From: Sulfotelmatobacter sp049792875
GTDB taxonomy: Bacteria > Acidobacteriota > Terriglobia > Terriglobales > Acidobacteriaceae
Direction of reading: 5' to 3'
Assembly: GCA_049792875.1 (NCBI GenBank)
Contig: JBARBI010000016.1
Coordinates: 1 to 43,060 of the forward strand
DNA: 43,060 nt
The notes under the pieces were generated by a model that ran no database searches, was not told the origin of the DNA, and saw nothing but the letters and a program-made list of their open reading frames with translations. Below, piece by piece: positions 18,801 to 27,551 of this stretch (position 1 is its first letter; each line of letters opens with the position of its first letter). The position numbers and the translations under genes were made by a program.

Positions 18801-19243
18801 TTCGGCAAGAACTCCACCTGCTGGGCGACAAAATTCGTATTCAGGTTGGCGTCTTCGGTTTCGAGCGATGTCGTGGCAGCGGAAACTTCGACCGTCACGT
18901 GACCGGTTCCTACCGCCAGTTGCAAGTTCGCGGAAACGCTGGTTCCCAGGCCGACTTCGACTCGCTTCTCCACCCCTTGGAATCCGCTGGCCGAAGCCGA
19001 CACCGTGTACGTCCCCGGCTGCAGCAAGGCAAACCGGTAGAACCCCGTGGAGTTCGACTGCGTAGATTGGGTGGCGCCCGAGGCCGTGTTGGTCAACGTT
19101 ATGGCGGCACTTGTCAGCACGGCTCCCGTAGGATCCGACACTACGCCACTCAACTCACCCGTGGTGGTTGTCTGTGCCCACAACTGCGATGAGAGCATCC
19201 CCACGCACACAACAAACACTATCTTTGCAATGCGCCTAGACAT
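15887..19243 (-). CDS. TonB-dependent receptor with N-terminal carboxypeptidase-regulatory-like domain (Oar type)
   Basis: 1118 residues, complete. The signal peptide (MSRRIAKIVFVVCVGMLSSQLWA) is followed by a carboxypeptidase-regulatory-like beta-sandwich (about residues 27-110; GELSGVVSDPTGAVLTSAAI) and a plug region (FLPNPGNDLSAVALTSPGAV; TVDGANYNDPYFN). A 22-strand-type barrel ends in RLIQLQAKFVF. This is the standard Acidobacteria Oar-like architecture, expected in the outer membrane and energised by TonB/ExbBD. Substrate unknown; no SusD-like partner is adjacent. AAGGA lies upstream of the ATG. It shows the full layout missing from the cut receptor at the left edge. Confidence 0.93.
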   Translation of the reverse strand: MSRRIAKIVFVVCVGMLSSQLWAQTTTTGELSGVVSDPTGAVLTSAAITLTNTASGATQSTQSNSTGFYRFALLQPGTYTVSASASGFQGVEKRVEVGLGTSVSANLQLAVGTGHVTVEVSAATTSLETEDANLNTNFVAQQVEFLPNPGNDLSAVALTSPGAVMNTAGGSQFGGGNFELFGLPATSNLFTVDGANYNDPYFNVNNSGATNLTLGLNDVQESAVVANGYSGSYGGLAGANINYVTKSGGNQFHGNLEYWWNGSVLDANEYFRNQQGQPRAFVNANQFAGSIGGPIKKDKAFFFFDYEALYLAIPSPLPVQVPTPAFQTAVIGNLNANGLSASVPFYNQVFNVYNGLSQAGASPIGGGGCSDVTTVNGIAFGAANPCAVTVQAAASAHTHDLYYVGRYDQNIGSRDKLFVRLEREHGLQATFTDPFSSAFNVISDQPQWQSNFQETHAFGTDKVNSFNASLLWYSAGFAMQHPAEAASSLTGLPGGTLTLSPNDGSLSALNPDNFLIPQGRNITQYQFVDDFSWVRGRHTFKVGANFRRDDISDQNFVFITPLVLPLSLSAFASGGAGGPGSLIVQNFPSKTEEPIALYQLGGYGADDIRVTSNLKVTLSLRLDHLSNPVCQTNCFQHFAGTFGTLDTSAPVNQAIVANQHTAFPSVSAVVVQPKIGFAWSPFGGARNTVIRGGAGIFADALPTGAIDSFMAQAPLDPQFVSGGAVPISPAESGNLFVASQASNAGFRSNYASGGAVAPFSFYNSTAVKVPRYYEWSLELQQGLGWNTTMSVMYVGNHGSHEEISNTALNAFSPTPFANLPASAPDPRFGVVSQQQNIANSNYSGLVATMKHSLRGGLTFQASYTWSHSLDEISNNSLSPFGLNTTGRYADIINPQDPFDIRAYNYGNSDYDIRNNFTANYVWSDGLRHLTSWGPNALMKGWSFSGTVFWHGGLPFTVVSSNVTGLLEGSNYGAGGGTQQVFADVMGPTTASCGASAAKITSSGTAASPCLVASNFADPTNNWGQQRRNQFRGPGFFDTDFAVEKAFGIPKWESAQFSIGARFFNIFNHPNFYFPVMNLDSTQFGQIIQTVSSPTSIFGSGLGANASPRLIQLQAKFVF

Positions 19244-19644
19244 TTTGCATTCCTTTCAACAGATCGTGTCGCGCGCACAGACATCACACTGCGTGATCGT
19301 TCAACGCAAAGTTGCCTATCGCAACGCTGTCTGCTTGAGAGCAAGGGCAAGGCCATAACATCGACTGTCACGAACCCGATGTCTCTGAATCACTTGTGTT
19401 CCGACTGCCGGTCATGCGGTGTTTTGTTGGTTACCGAATCTGGAATGGATGGCGGAGGCCGAGCTACGAAAAATCGTAGAGGCAGGCCACCACGGATCCG
19501 CCGCTGCGCCATCGGCGAAAGACAAAACGCCACGCAACAGATCTCTGCCGCAGGAAAAGATGTTCGTAGTGTTCAGGATGATGGGTAGAGCATTAGGTAA
19601 TGGCCGGCGTATAATCTCGGCCGTTCCCCGGGAAAGGGCAATTC
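19244..19644. other. 401-bp divergent intergenic region
   Basis: Holds the leader of the TonB receptor gene on the minus strand and the promoter of the peptidase gene on the plus strand. A TATAAT hexamer is at 19610-19615, about 30 nt before the peptidase start, without a convincing -35. No gene or strong repeat is seen. Confidence 0.5.
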
Positions 19645-21873
19645 ATGAAAATCATGCGCTCCGTTCAGATGTTGATCGCCTTCTGTGTGCTGACCCTGGC
19701 CGCCTCCGCGCAAGCGACTGTCCCCAAGCCTCCCGCTGCGCCCAAGCATTCCGTCAGCGACGAATATCAGGGCGTCAAAGTCACGGACGACTACCGCTGG
19801 CTGGAGAACTGGGATGATCCCGCAGTCAAGCAGTGGAGCGCGGCGGAGAATGCGCACACGCGCGAATATCTCGATCACCTGCCCGCTCGTTCCGCCATCA
19901 AGGAGCGCCTGAAGGAACTGATCGCGGCCAGTTCCGAGGCATACTACGATCTGCAATTTCGCGCCGGCAGCCTGTTCGCCGAGAGATACCAACCGCCCCA
20001 GCAGCAGCCAATGCTCGTCGTGATACGTTCGGCGGACGATCCCGCTGGCGCCCGGGTCATCTTCGATCCCAATGCATCGAGCGCCAAGGGATCGCTCTCG
20101 GTGGATTTCTACGTGCCGTCTTTCGGCGGTAAGTACGTCGCTGCCGCCCTCTCGGAGAATGGGTCGGAGGACGCCTCGGCCCACATCTTCGAGGTCGCCA
20201 CCGGCAAAGAACTTTCTGACGTTGTGCCCCGCGTCAACTTCGCCACGGCGAGCGGAAGCATCGCCTGGAGGGCCGACAGTTCCGGCTTCTACTACACCCG
20301 CTACCCGCAAGGCAGTGAACGCCCGCCCGAAGACGCCAACTTCTACCAGCGGGTCTACTTTCACAAACTCGGCACCGACCCCAAGCAGGACACCTACATC
20401 ATCGGCAAAGATTTCCCCCGCATCGCCGAGATTCAACTTCACACCAGCGATGACGGTCGCTGGCTGCTCGCTGCCGTCGCCAACGGTGATGGCGGCCAGT
20501 TCGCGCACTATCTGATGGATTCCGACGGCAAGTGGACCCAGCTCACCCACTTTGAGGATGGAATCGTCTCGGTGAAGTTCGGCGCAGAACCGGCACTGTA
20601 CCTGCTCTCGCGCAAGGACGCGCCCCGCGGCCAGATCCTCCGGCTGCCACTCGCGCAGCTGGATCTCGCGCAAGCCAAGGTTGTGGTTCCACAAACCTCA
20701 GGCTCCGGGTCTGGCGAAAACGACAGCCAGCGCGCATCCATCGAAAACTTCGTACCTGCATGGAACCACCTCTACGTGATGGACATCATGGGCGGACCCT
20801 CGCGCGTGCGCGTCTTCGGCGCGAAGGTTGTTGACCGTGTCCCTGGCGGATCACTTCCCAACCTCGAACCGACGGGAGAACTGCCGTTGCCCGCAATTTC
20901 GGCAGTCGGCCAGATCGTGTCCATCGGCGGGGGCGATGTGCTCTTCAGTGCCTCCACCTACCTCGAACCGCGGGCGTGGTACCACTTCGATGCGGCCACC
21001 GGAAAAGCGACCCGCACCGCGATGTTCGAAACTTCTCCCGTGAAGTTTGACGACGCCGAAGTAGTGCGCGACTTCGCCGTCTCCCGCGACGGTACACGCG
21101 TTCCGGTCAACATCATTCGCCGCAAGGGCATCCGGTTCGACAGCAAAAATCCAACCCTGTTGTATGGGTATGGCGGCTACGGCATCAGTGAGCAGCCCTT
21201 TTTCGGCGGACCATTCTTGCGCTTATTGTTGGATCAGGGCGGCGTGTATGTCGACGCCAACCTTCGCGGCGGCAGCGAATACGGCGAAGAATGGCACAAG
21301 GCCGGCAACCTGACGCGCAAGCAGAACGTTTTTGACGACTTCCTCGCCTGTGCTCAATATCTGATCGACCAGAAGTACACGTCCCCCGCCCAGCTCGCAA
21401 TCATGGGAGGCAGCAATGGAGGCCTGCTCATGGGCGCGGCCCTGACGCAGCGTCCCGGCCTGTTCCGAGCGGTGATTTCGTACGTGGGCATCTACGATAT
21501 GCTGCGCGTCGAACTTGATCCCAACGGAGCCTTCAATGTCACCGAGTTCGGCACGGTGAAAGATCCCGACCAGTTCAAGGCACTCTACGCCTACTCGCCC
21601 TACCATCACGTGAGAGACGGCACGGCCTATCCCGCGATTGTGATGTTTACCGGGGAAAACGATCATCGGGTCAACCCCATGCAATCGCGCAAGATGAGCG
21701 CACGCCTGCAGGCCGCCGACAGTTCCGGTCATCCCATCCTGCTGCGTACCACCTCGAGCGCCGGCCACGGGTTCGGCACAGCTCTCGACGAACAGATCGA
21801 GCAGGACGCCGACATGTTCAGCTTTCTGTTTGATCAGTTGGGGATTCAATACAACGCCGGGCAGGCGAAGTGA
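19645..21873 (+). CDS. Prolyl oligopeptidase family serine peptidase (S9A-like), exported
   Basis: 742 residues with a signal peptide (MKIMRSVQMLIAFCVLTLAASAQA). The mature N-terminus HSVSDEYQGVKVTDDYRWLE is the classic POP entry helix, followed by a seven-bladed propeller (about 90-450) and a C-terminal alpha/beta-hydrolase domain. The triad is visible: Ser590 in MGGSNGG, Asp673 in GENDHRV and His708 in SAGHGFG. GGYGISEQP is the conserved segment before the hydrolase domain. It would cleave short peptides after proline, probably in the periplasm because of the signal peptide. AAGGGC precedes the ATG. Confidence 0.94.
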   Translation: MKIMRSVQMLIAFCVLTLAASAQATVPKPPAAPKHSVSDEYQGVKVTDDYRWLENWDDPAVKQWSAAENAHTREYLDHLPARSAIKERLKELIAASSEAYYDLQFRAGSLFAERYQPPQQQPMLVVIRSADDPAGARVIFDPNASSAKGSLSVDFYVPSFGGKYVAAALSENGSEDASAHIFEVATGKELSDVVPRVNFATASGSIAWRADSSGFYYTRYPQGSERPPEDANFYQRVYFHKLGTDPKQDTYIIGKDFPRIAEIQLHTSDDGRWLLAAVANGDGGQFAHYLMDSDGKWTQLTHFEDGIVSVKFGAEPALYLLSRKDAPRGQILRLPLAQLDLAQAKVVVPQTSGSGSGENDSQRASIENFVPAWNHLYVMDIMGGPSRVRVFGAKVVDRVPGGSLPNLEPTGELPLPAISAVGQIVSIGGGDVLFSASTYLEPRAWYHFDAATGKATRTAMFETSPVKFDDAEVVRDFAVSRDGTRVPVNIIRRKGIRFDSKNPTLLYGYGGYGISEQPFFGGPFLRLLLDQGGVYVDANLRGGSEYGEEWHKAGNLTRKQNVFDDFLACAQYLIDQKYTSPAQLAIMGGSNGGLLMGAALTQRPGLFRAVISYVGIYDMLRVELDPNGAFNVTEFGTVKDPDQFKALYAYSPYHHVRDGTAYPAIVMFTGENDHRVNPMQSRKMSARLQAADSSGHPILLRTTSSAGHGFGTALDEQIEQDADMFSFLFDQLGIQYNAGQAK

Positions 21874-21947
21874 TTTGGAACACGGATGGATCGTGACGAA
21901 AGGATCGTGACGGATGGCTCCAGCCACGATCTGTACACCGTATTTCT

Positions 21948-22238
21948 CTACTTCTTCGCGCCCACGGCGCGCAGGCACTTGCCGTACAACTCGAGCAAGT
22001 GATCCGCGTAGTCTTCCGGCTTGGCCGCCGAGCCCGTGCCTTGGAATCCCACACCGGACGAGGCGGTTCGCCCATACCCGGTGGTCATGGCGATGAACTT
22101 CATCAGATCGAGTGCAATATCTTCGTTGCGGCGCCCAGCGCCCGAGCCTGTAGCCGGAGTCTCTTCCATGAGTCCTTCTCCCTTTCCGGAAATGACAGGT
22201 ATTTCTTCTTCGAAATCTTCGTCGTCGAGGTATTCCAT
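21948..22238 (-). CDS. Small acidic hypothetical protein
   Basis: 96 residues. The first ~35 are acidic and Gly-rich (MEYLDDEDFEEEIPVISGKG). The rest includes EDIALDLMKFIAMTTGYG and PEDYADHLLELYGKCLRAVG, two amphipathic helices that look like a genuine small domain. I do not recognise the family. No signal peptide. GGAG is present but further from the ATG than usual. A longer open frame on the same strand (21223-22296) overlaps the peptidase gene and is rejected. The gene converges with the peptidase gene. Confidence 0.6.
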   Translation of the reverse strand: MEYLDDEDFEEEIPVISGKGEGLMEETPATGSGAGRRNEDIALDLMKFIAMTTGYGRTASSGVGFQGTGSAAKPEDYADHLLELYGKCLRAVGAKK

Positions 22239-22369
22239 GCTGCCAAATCACTCCGCAGCGATGATAGCAGAGGAACACGACCGGCTTCAGGCGCACTCGA
22301 GAGCGATTTGCCCATTGAGCGAAGCTCAGGAGCTGCGCGGTCGCCGGCGGTGTGGAGAGAGGGTTGCAG

Positions 22370-22398
22370 AGGTCCTTCGCTTCGCTCAGGATGACAAG
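22370..22398. repeat. 29-bp dispersed repeat copy
   Basis: Identical over 29 bases to 40235-40263 and one mismatch from 4762-4790. Its complement translates in part to a CHPERSEG-like peptide, a hallmark of a repeat common in high-GC soil bacteria. Confidence 0.75.
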
Positions 22399-22514
22399 CT
22401 ACGTCGATGACAAACTGCGTATAGACGCCGTCCGGCGCAGACGTAGCATCAGCCACACAGCCCCGATGAACAAAAATGGCGAGGAATAGAAACCTGGGGC
22501 GGGGCGAGGAAACG

Positions 22515-22907
22515 TTACTTCGCTACCTCGCTCATCAGCCCCATCAAGTTCCCTTCCGAGTCGCGGAAGAAGACCATCCACAGATCATGATTGGGCATTC
22601 TCGCGATCACGTGTGGCTCGTCCTCGAAGCGCACCCCGCCCTCTTTCATCTTCGTGTAAGCCACCTGAATGTCGGGCACGGCAAAATACAGGATCGAACC
22701 GGGATGATCGAACTCCGGCTTTTCCGGCCGGGTCAGCATCAGGCGCACCCCGCCACAGTCGAAAAACGCGAGGCCCGGCCCGGCCTTGAACAGCAGCTTC
22801 AGCCCCAGCGCATCCTGATAAAAGGCCGCCGCACGTTCCACGTCGTGCGCGTTGATGGCGATCTGCCCGATGCGAGAAATTCCGATTCCAGTTGCAGTCG
22901 TATTCAT
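22515..22907 (-). CDS. VOC (glyoxalase/dioxygenase-fold) family protein
   Basis: 130 residues with the paired beta-alpha-beta-beta-beta modules of the vicinal oxygen chelate fold. Module 1 is RIGQIAINAHDVERAAAFYQ...LGLKLLF with a His at a likely metal position; module 2 is ILYFAVPDIQVAYTKMKEGG...WMVFFRDSEGNLMGLMSE, with Glu in the closing strand. Members range from dioxygenases and isomerases to antibiotic-binding proteins, so the substrate is open. GGGGAGG lies just before the ATG. It is divergent from a MarR regulator across a palindromic operator, which suggests ligand-inducible expression. Confidence 0.88.
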   Translation of the reverse strand: MNTTATGIGISRIGQIAINAHDVERAAAFYQDALGLKLLFKAGPGLAFFDCGGVRLMLTRPEKPEFDHPGSILYFAVPDIQVAYTKMKEGGVRFEDEPHVIARMPNHDLWMVFFRDSEGNLMGLMSEVAK

Positions 22908-22929
22908 GTCTTGACCTCCCCGGCCATAT

Positions 22930-22948
22930 TAGTTAGCATAGCTAACTA
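22930..22948. promoter_or_regulatory. Palindromic operator between VOC and MarR genes
   Basis: TAGTTAGC and GCTAACTA are perfect 8-bp arms around a 3-nt centre, the size and symmetry of a MarR-dimer site. It covers the likely -10 elements of both divergent genes (TAATAT at 22925-22930 on the minus strand; TAACTA at 22943-22948 on the plus strand), so binding should repress both. Confidence 0.8.
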
Positions 22949-22953
22949 TATTC

Positions 22954-23445
22954 ATGATCCCGAAGTCAAGGGCAAAAATAAATCCGGACGCGGCGGACTT
23001 CGCCAGCGCCGTGCCGAGCGCCGAAGTGACTGCCATCGCCGATCACCTGCACTCCGCCGCCATTCATCTCCTGCGGCGCGTGCGCAAGCAGGACGTCGCC
23101 ACCGGAGAAGGACCGGCTCGTCTCTCGGCGCTCTCGGTGCTGGTGTTTGGCGGCGCGAAGACGCTGGGCGAACTCGCCGCCGCCGAACAGGTGAAGCCGC
23201 CGACCATGAGCCGCATCGTGGCCGGCCTGGCCCGTAGCCGCCTGGTCGAAATCACTGCCGATCCGCGGGACGCCCGGCGCATGCGGATTCGCCCTACCCC
23301 CAAAGGCACCCGCTTGCTGCAGAAAGGGCGCCAGCTGCGCATCGCCTACCTCGCCTCCCGTCTGGAGGTGCTTGTCCCCGAAGAGCTCGCGAAGCTTGGC
23401 CAGGCTGTGGAAATCCTCGAAGGGTTGCTCGAACGGTGGCGCTGA
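22954..23445 (+). CDS. MarR family transcriptional regulator
   Basis: 163 residues. The winged-helix core is visible: ARLSALSVLVFGGAKTLGEL, the recognition helix KPPTMSRIVAGLARSRLVEI, and the wing DPRDARRMRIRPTPKGTRLL with the family's Asp-x-Arg-Asp/Ala-Arg pattern. Helices at both ends form the dimer interface. The ATG is only 5 nt downstream of the palindromic operator and has no Shine-Dalgarno, so the mRNA may be leaderless. Expected to repress itself and the divergent VOC gene and to respond to a small, probably phenolic or drug-like, ligand. Confidence 0.9.
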   Translation: MIPKSRAKINPDAADFASAVPSAEVTAIADHLHSAAIHLLRRVRKQDVATGEGPARLSALSVLVFGGAKTLGELAAAEQVKPPTMSRIVAGLARSRLVEITADPRDARRMRIRPTPKGTRLLQKGRQLRIAYLASRLEVLVPEELAKLGQAVEILEGLLERWR

Positions 23446-23642
23446 TTTCGGCTCGGCGGTAATGGATGCCGGGGTACTATGGTTACGTGAAATGGCCCGC
23501 CCACTGCGGGATACTGGTGGGTCTTGGGGTCTCAGTCGAAGTGCGCCGCCGTAAGGTTGGCGGGTAGCCGAATCATTCGCATTCCCGGTTAGATTCCTCC
23601 CTACGAGACCATCGGTAGAATTGCGCTCCACAGAGGACTATA

Positions 23643-25151
23643 TTGGCACGCACTCGCATCGTCATGATCGCCGCCGGTCTGTTGTGGCTGGCCCACATCG
23701 GTGTGGTTGCGGAGCTGGGAACCAAAGCGCCCGGGCCTTTCTTTTCGGACCTGATTCAGTTCACTCTGGGCGTCGTAATGATCTACGCGGCCGCCGAGGC
23801 CAGCCACCGCTCCGAGGGATTGGCACGTTCGTTCTGGCGGCTGACCGCCGTGGCCTACTCTCTGTGGCTCGTCGCGCAAGGCCTCAGCGTCTATAACGAC
23901 CTGGCGGTATCGCCCTTCGTTTCCTGGGTCAACAATCTTCTGTTCTGCTTCTGGTTCGTTCCCCTGGCCATGGCTATGTTCCTGGACCCCGAGCACGAGG
24001 CCGGACACCTCGACGCCCTGATCACTCTCGACTTCGTGCAAGCCGTGCTGGTGTGCGTGGCGGCGTATTTGTATTTCTTTTACCTGCCTAAGGCGGAGTC
24101 GCCCACCGAACTGGCGCACTCGGTTTGGACCCCGTACTTCGCCGGCTACGCTTTTGTCGCGGGAGCTTTCGTGGTGCGCGCCGCCGTCACCCGCTCGCGG
24201 GACTCCCGCGCGCTGTTCGGGCGCATGGGAATCTTTCTGGCCGCGTCTGGCTGTGTGGATGCCTTGTACTTCTACGGACCAGGACGCGTTCTCACGACGG
24301 GCGCATGGTTCGATCTTCTGTGGAGCGCAGTGCTGGTCGCTCCCATCCTGATCGCAACCACGTGGAAGCAGGCGGAGGCACCCGAGCTGTCGTTCGATCC
24401 ACCCCGGCGCGAGAAGCGTGTTTATACCGAAATCTTTTTTCTGCTGTACCCGTTGATGGTGTTGTTCATGTCGTTGCGCATTGCGCGCGAGCGGCTGGGA
24501 TTGGCCGCCGCGGTCGTGCTTTTGTCGTTTGTGTGCTCGAGCGCGCGCCTGCTGATTACCCAGCACCGGCTGCTTCTGGCGAAAGAAGCCTTGCGCCGCG
24601 AAGCCTCCCGCGACGGCTTGACCAGCTTGTGGAACCGCAAAGCGATTCTGGCGATTCTGGAACGCGACTTGCTGCGCGCCGAACGTGACGGAGAACCCGT
24701 GGGCTTGATCATGATCGATGTGGATCACTTCAAAGCCATCAACGACAGCCGCGGACACGGCGCCGGGGATGCTGTGCTGCGCATCATTGCCAGCGGTATC
24801 GCGGCGGTGGTCCGTCCGTACGACTCAGTCGGACGCTGCGGCGGAGAAGAATTCCTGATCGTCGCTCCCGGCTGCGGCCTGGCCGAGACCTGGGAACTGG
24901 CCGAGCGGGTGCGCAGCCACGTCGCCGGGTGCAGCATTGTCGTTGGAGGGGCGAACGTGCAAGTCAGCTTGAGTCTCGGAGTAGCCACCGGCCTGGCTGC
25001 CTCCGAGATGGAAACCTTGCTCCATGCGGCGGACACCGCGCTTTATCAGGCCAAGAACGCCGGGCGCAACCGGGTGGAACCCAGCATGGGACGCGCTGCC
25101 GGCGCAGGTCCGAGTCCGTCAAACGCCCCAGTCCGCGACTTCTGGCTGTAA
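23643..25151 (+). CDS. Membrane-bound diguanylate cyclase (GGDEF)
   Basis: 502 residues. About ten hydrophobic helices occupy residues 5-310 and probably form an MHYT/MASE-like membrane sensor of no named type. A GGDEF domain follows: DGLTSLWNRKAILAILERDL, IMIDVDHFKAINDSRGHGAGD, and the active-site loop RCGGEEFLIV. An RPYD inhibitory-site motif lies five residues before GGEEF, so c-di-GMP feedback is expected. It should make c-di-GMP from two GTP in response to an unknown membrane signal. The TTG start is favoured by GAGG about 8 nt upstream; an ATG seven codons later is possible. No EAL partner is nearby. Confidence 0.92.
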   Translation: MARTRIVMIAAGLLWLAHIGVVAELGTKAPGPFFSDLIQFTLGVVMIYAAAEASHRSEGLARSFWRLTAVAYSLWLVAQGLSVYNDLAVSPFVSWVNNLLFCFWFVPLAMAMFLDPEHEAGHLDALITLDFVQAVLVCVAAYLYFFYLPKAESPTELAHSVWTPYFAGYAFVAGAFVVRAAVTRSRDSRALFGRMGIFLAASGCVDALYFYGPGRVLTTGAWFDLLWSAVLVAPILIATTWKQAEAPELSFDPPRREKRVYTEIFFLLYPLMVLFMSLRIARERLGLAAAVVLLSFVCSSARLLITQHRLLLAKEALRREASRDGLTSLWNRKAILAILERDLLRAERDGEPVGLIMIDVDHFKAINDSRGHGAGDAVLRIIASGIAAVVRPYDSVGRCGGEEFLIVAPGCGLAETWELAERVRSHVAGCSIVVGGANVQVSLSLGVATGLAASEMETLLHAADTALYQAKNAGRNRVEPSMGRAAGAGPSPSNAPVRDFWL

Positions 25152-25553
25152 ACGGCAGTCGTGTTGACTTACCCCACACGAATCCTACCCGTTACGAAGT
25201 AGCAGCCTGGGTTCGGATTCCCTTCCTGATTCTTGCAGGCGGGCCACAGGGCTGGACATTCACGAGTCGAATTCAATTGCTGCCGTCGAGTCCCCTGTGG
25301 AATTTACAAACTGTTACACACTATTACACAACGCAGCACAACCAATCCGTCTCTAACCGAGGTCTCAGCATGAGTAAGCGCGCAGCCCTACTGACTGGGC
25401 TCTCCCCGCCGATTGTCACTCTGAGAAGAAGAGATGGCTTGGGGGACGTTTGTAATTCGCGCCTCGAATTGTCCCAGTTCTGGGGCTTCGCCCTGCTGCG
25501 CCCTGCAGGGCAAAACAAAAACATTTCGTACCGCCATCCGGAGATGGCGATGG
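25152..25553. other. 402-bp region upstream of the multiheme cytochrome gene
   Basis: Contains an AT-rich stretch with a doubled TTACACA (25314-25332) that may be promoter or operator sequence. Open frames run through the right half, but their base use is unlike the neighbouring genes. Confidence 0.4.
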
Positions 25554-27251
25554 TTGCGGCCAGCGGTGATTCGAAGCGCGGAGGTAGTCCGCCTTTTGCT
25601 AGCGGCGATTCTCCTGGCATCCATCGCATCGTTCGCTCAGACATCCGTCGATCCCAGCCCAGAGTCCCAGGGCTATGTTGGAGACGGGGCTTGTGCGGCT
25701 TGCCATTTGCCTATCTACAATTCGTACGAGAAAACGTCCATGGCGCATGCCAGCGGTCCCGCGCTGGACAATTTGATCCCCGCTGATTTTGTGCACCAGA
25801 AGTCAGGCGTCCATTACCGGATTTATGCGGAGGATGGCAAGGTCTGGCTCAGTTTCGAGCGGCCGAACGATCCTGAGGTACGCGGCAAGCGCCAGTTGCA
25901 GTACTACATAGGCTCGGGGCGGCGCGGAACAAGTTATCTGTTCGCGGTGGACGGGTTTCTGTTTGAATCTCCCGTGAACTGGTACGCGGACCGCCGGATG
26001 TGGGATATGGCACCCGCCTATGGCAACACCCTTCAGGCCCCATTAAATCTCCCCGCGTTCACCAGTTGCTTACATTGCCACTTCAGCGGAATGCGGCCTC
26101 CGATCAAGGGAACGGAAAATCGTTACCCGAAACCCCCTTTCGTACACTCGGGCGTGACCTGCGAAGGATGTCACGGACCGGGAGCAGAGCACACGAAAGG
26201 CGGCGCTGTGGTCAATCCAGCCAAACTCGCTCCGCCGCTGCGCGACGCTGTCTGCATGCAATGCCATCTCGAAGGCCGGGCGTCGGTTGAACCGCCCGGG
26301 CGGCATGTTTATGAGTTCCGGCCCGGCCAACCACTCTCTGATTCCATCCGTCACTTTGTGTTTGCGGACGACCAACGTCCCGGCATGGGGGCCGTCGGCC
26401 AGTTTGAGGCGCTGGCGCAAAGTGCGTGCAAGAAGAAATCCGGCGCAGCCCTGTCGTGCACCAGTTGTCACGATCCGCATTACGAACCCTCATCCGCGGA
26501 GCGCAGTTCTTACTACCGGGGAAAGTGTCTGGCATGTCACGGCGTGAAGTTTGGGACCACGCATCACCCGGGCCAGATTGACTGCACAACCTGCCACATG
26601 CCTTCTTCCTTGAGCATCGACATCGCTCACACCGAAGTGACCGATCACCGCATTCTGCGCCGCCCAGCGGTCTCTCCTCAGTTGCTGCAGGATGCCAATC
26701 CCGAGCCTTCATCGCGGCTGATTCGCTTTCCGGAAGCACCGAAGAGCGACGAAGACGGGCGCGACCTCGCGCTCGCCTGGGTTTCGATCTCAGGTGGCAC
26801 GACTGCCACCGCTCGCGAAACTGAGCGCTTGCTTCGCTCCGCCATCAAAACATCCCCGAACGATGCCGCGCTGCTTTCTGCACTGGGATATTCCGCACAG
26901 AAGAAAGGGAACATCGATACCGCCCTTGAGTTCTATCAGAAGGCGCTTGCCATCGATCCCGCAATGATCGAACCGGCAACGAATCTGGGCGTAATCGAAG
27001 CCCGCCGTGGACATTTGCGCGACGCCGTCGGCCTCTGGGAGGATGCATTCCGGCGCGCCCCCGGACAGAGCCGCATTGGGATGAACATCGCTCTGGTCCT
27101 TTGTGATGCTGGGCAGATCGATCGTGCTCGCGATTATGTCCTGCGGGTCCTGGAATTCAATCCTGATCTTCCGGAGGCAAAGAGCTTGCTGCAACAACTC
27201 AACAGAGGTACCCCAAAGTGCGACCTGCGGTTGCTCGCCGGGAGGTTCTGA
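25554..27251 (+). CDS. Seven-heme cytochrome c with C-terminal TPR domain, exported
   Basis: About 565 residues from a TTG at 25554. That start gives a clean signal peptide (RSAEVVRLLLAAILLASIA, then SFAQ) and has GGAG 10 nt upstream; an in-frame ATG at 25434 would add 40 residues of atypical composition. Seven heme motifs follow in order: CAACH, CLHCH, CEGCH, CMQCH, CTSCH, CLACH and CTTCH. The C-terminal ~170 residues contain TPR units (ALGYSAQKKGNIDTALEFYQ; TNLGVIEARRGHLRDAVGLW). Multiheme proteins of this type move electrons in the periplasm; the TPR part probably docks a partner. The distal His ligands of the individual hemes cannot be assigned. Position next to a diguanylate cyclase gives no clear link. 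Confidence 0.88.
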   Translation: MRPAVIRSAEVVRLLLAAILLASIASFAQTSVDPSPESQGYVGDGACAACHLPIYNSYEKTSMAHASGPALDNLIPADFVHQKSGVHYRIYAEDGKVWLSFERPNDPEVRGKRQLQYYIGSGRRGTSYLFAVDGFLFESPVNWYADRRMWDMAPAYGNTLQAPLNLPAFTSCLHCHFSGMRPPIKGTENRYPKPPFVHSGVTCEGCHGPGAEHTKGGAVVNPAKLAPPLRDAVCMQCHLEGRASVEPPGRHVYEFRPGQPLSDSIRHFVFADDQRPGMGAVGQFEALAQSACKKKSGAALSCTSCHDPHYEPSSAERSSYYRGKCLACHGVKFGTTHHPGQIDCTTCHMPSSLSIDIAHTEVTDHRILRRPAVSPQLLQDANPEPSSRLIRFPEAPKSDEDGRDLALAWVSISGGTTATARETERLLRSAIKTSPNDAALLSALGYSAQKKGNIDTALEFYQKALAIDPAMIEPATNLGVIEARRGHLRDAVGLWEDAFRRAPGQSRIGMNIALVLCDAGQIDRARDYVLRVLEFNPDLPEAKSLLQQLNRGTPKCDLRLLAGRF

Positions 27252-27551
27252 CAGGTGCAAGATCGGCCACTGCCTGGCGGCGGACCGACGCGGAGACTGA
27301 CGCGCTGGCCGCAGCGTGGTAGTAGCGGTCAAGACCGGGTAGCCGGATGTGGCGAGAACCATCTCTTCTTGTTCGTTTTTCGTAACAAATTTCGTGGCAC
27401 GCGTGATCACGCCGGGCTTCGGGTCTAACATTCGCCCGACTTCTTCCCCTCAGTAACTCCCGTTCGCGAGGACTTCGCTGCGAGTGGCCGGACCTTTTTT
27501 GCATTTACCGCAAATTTTGAGTGGAATGCTTGAACGCTGAAGGAGACTCCT
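27252..27551. other. 300-bp intergenic region
   Basis: No gene. The right end is AT-rich (a T6 run at 27494-27499 and TGCATTTACCGCAAATTTTG) and is probably the promoter/leader of the three-gene unit, though no consensus pair of hexamers is convincing. Confidence 0.4.

Noticed and set aside
19573..20694. 373-codon open frame on the minus strand
   Set aside because: Antisense to the prolyl oligopeptidase.
21223..22296. 357-codon open frame on the minus strand
   Set aside because: Overlaps the catalytic domain of the peptidase gene and the better supported small acidic protein in another frame.
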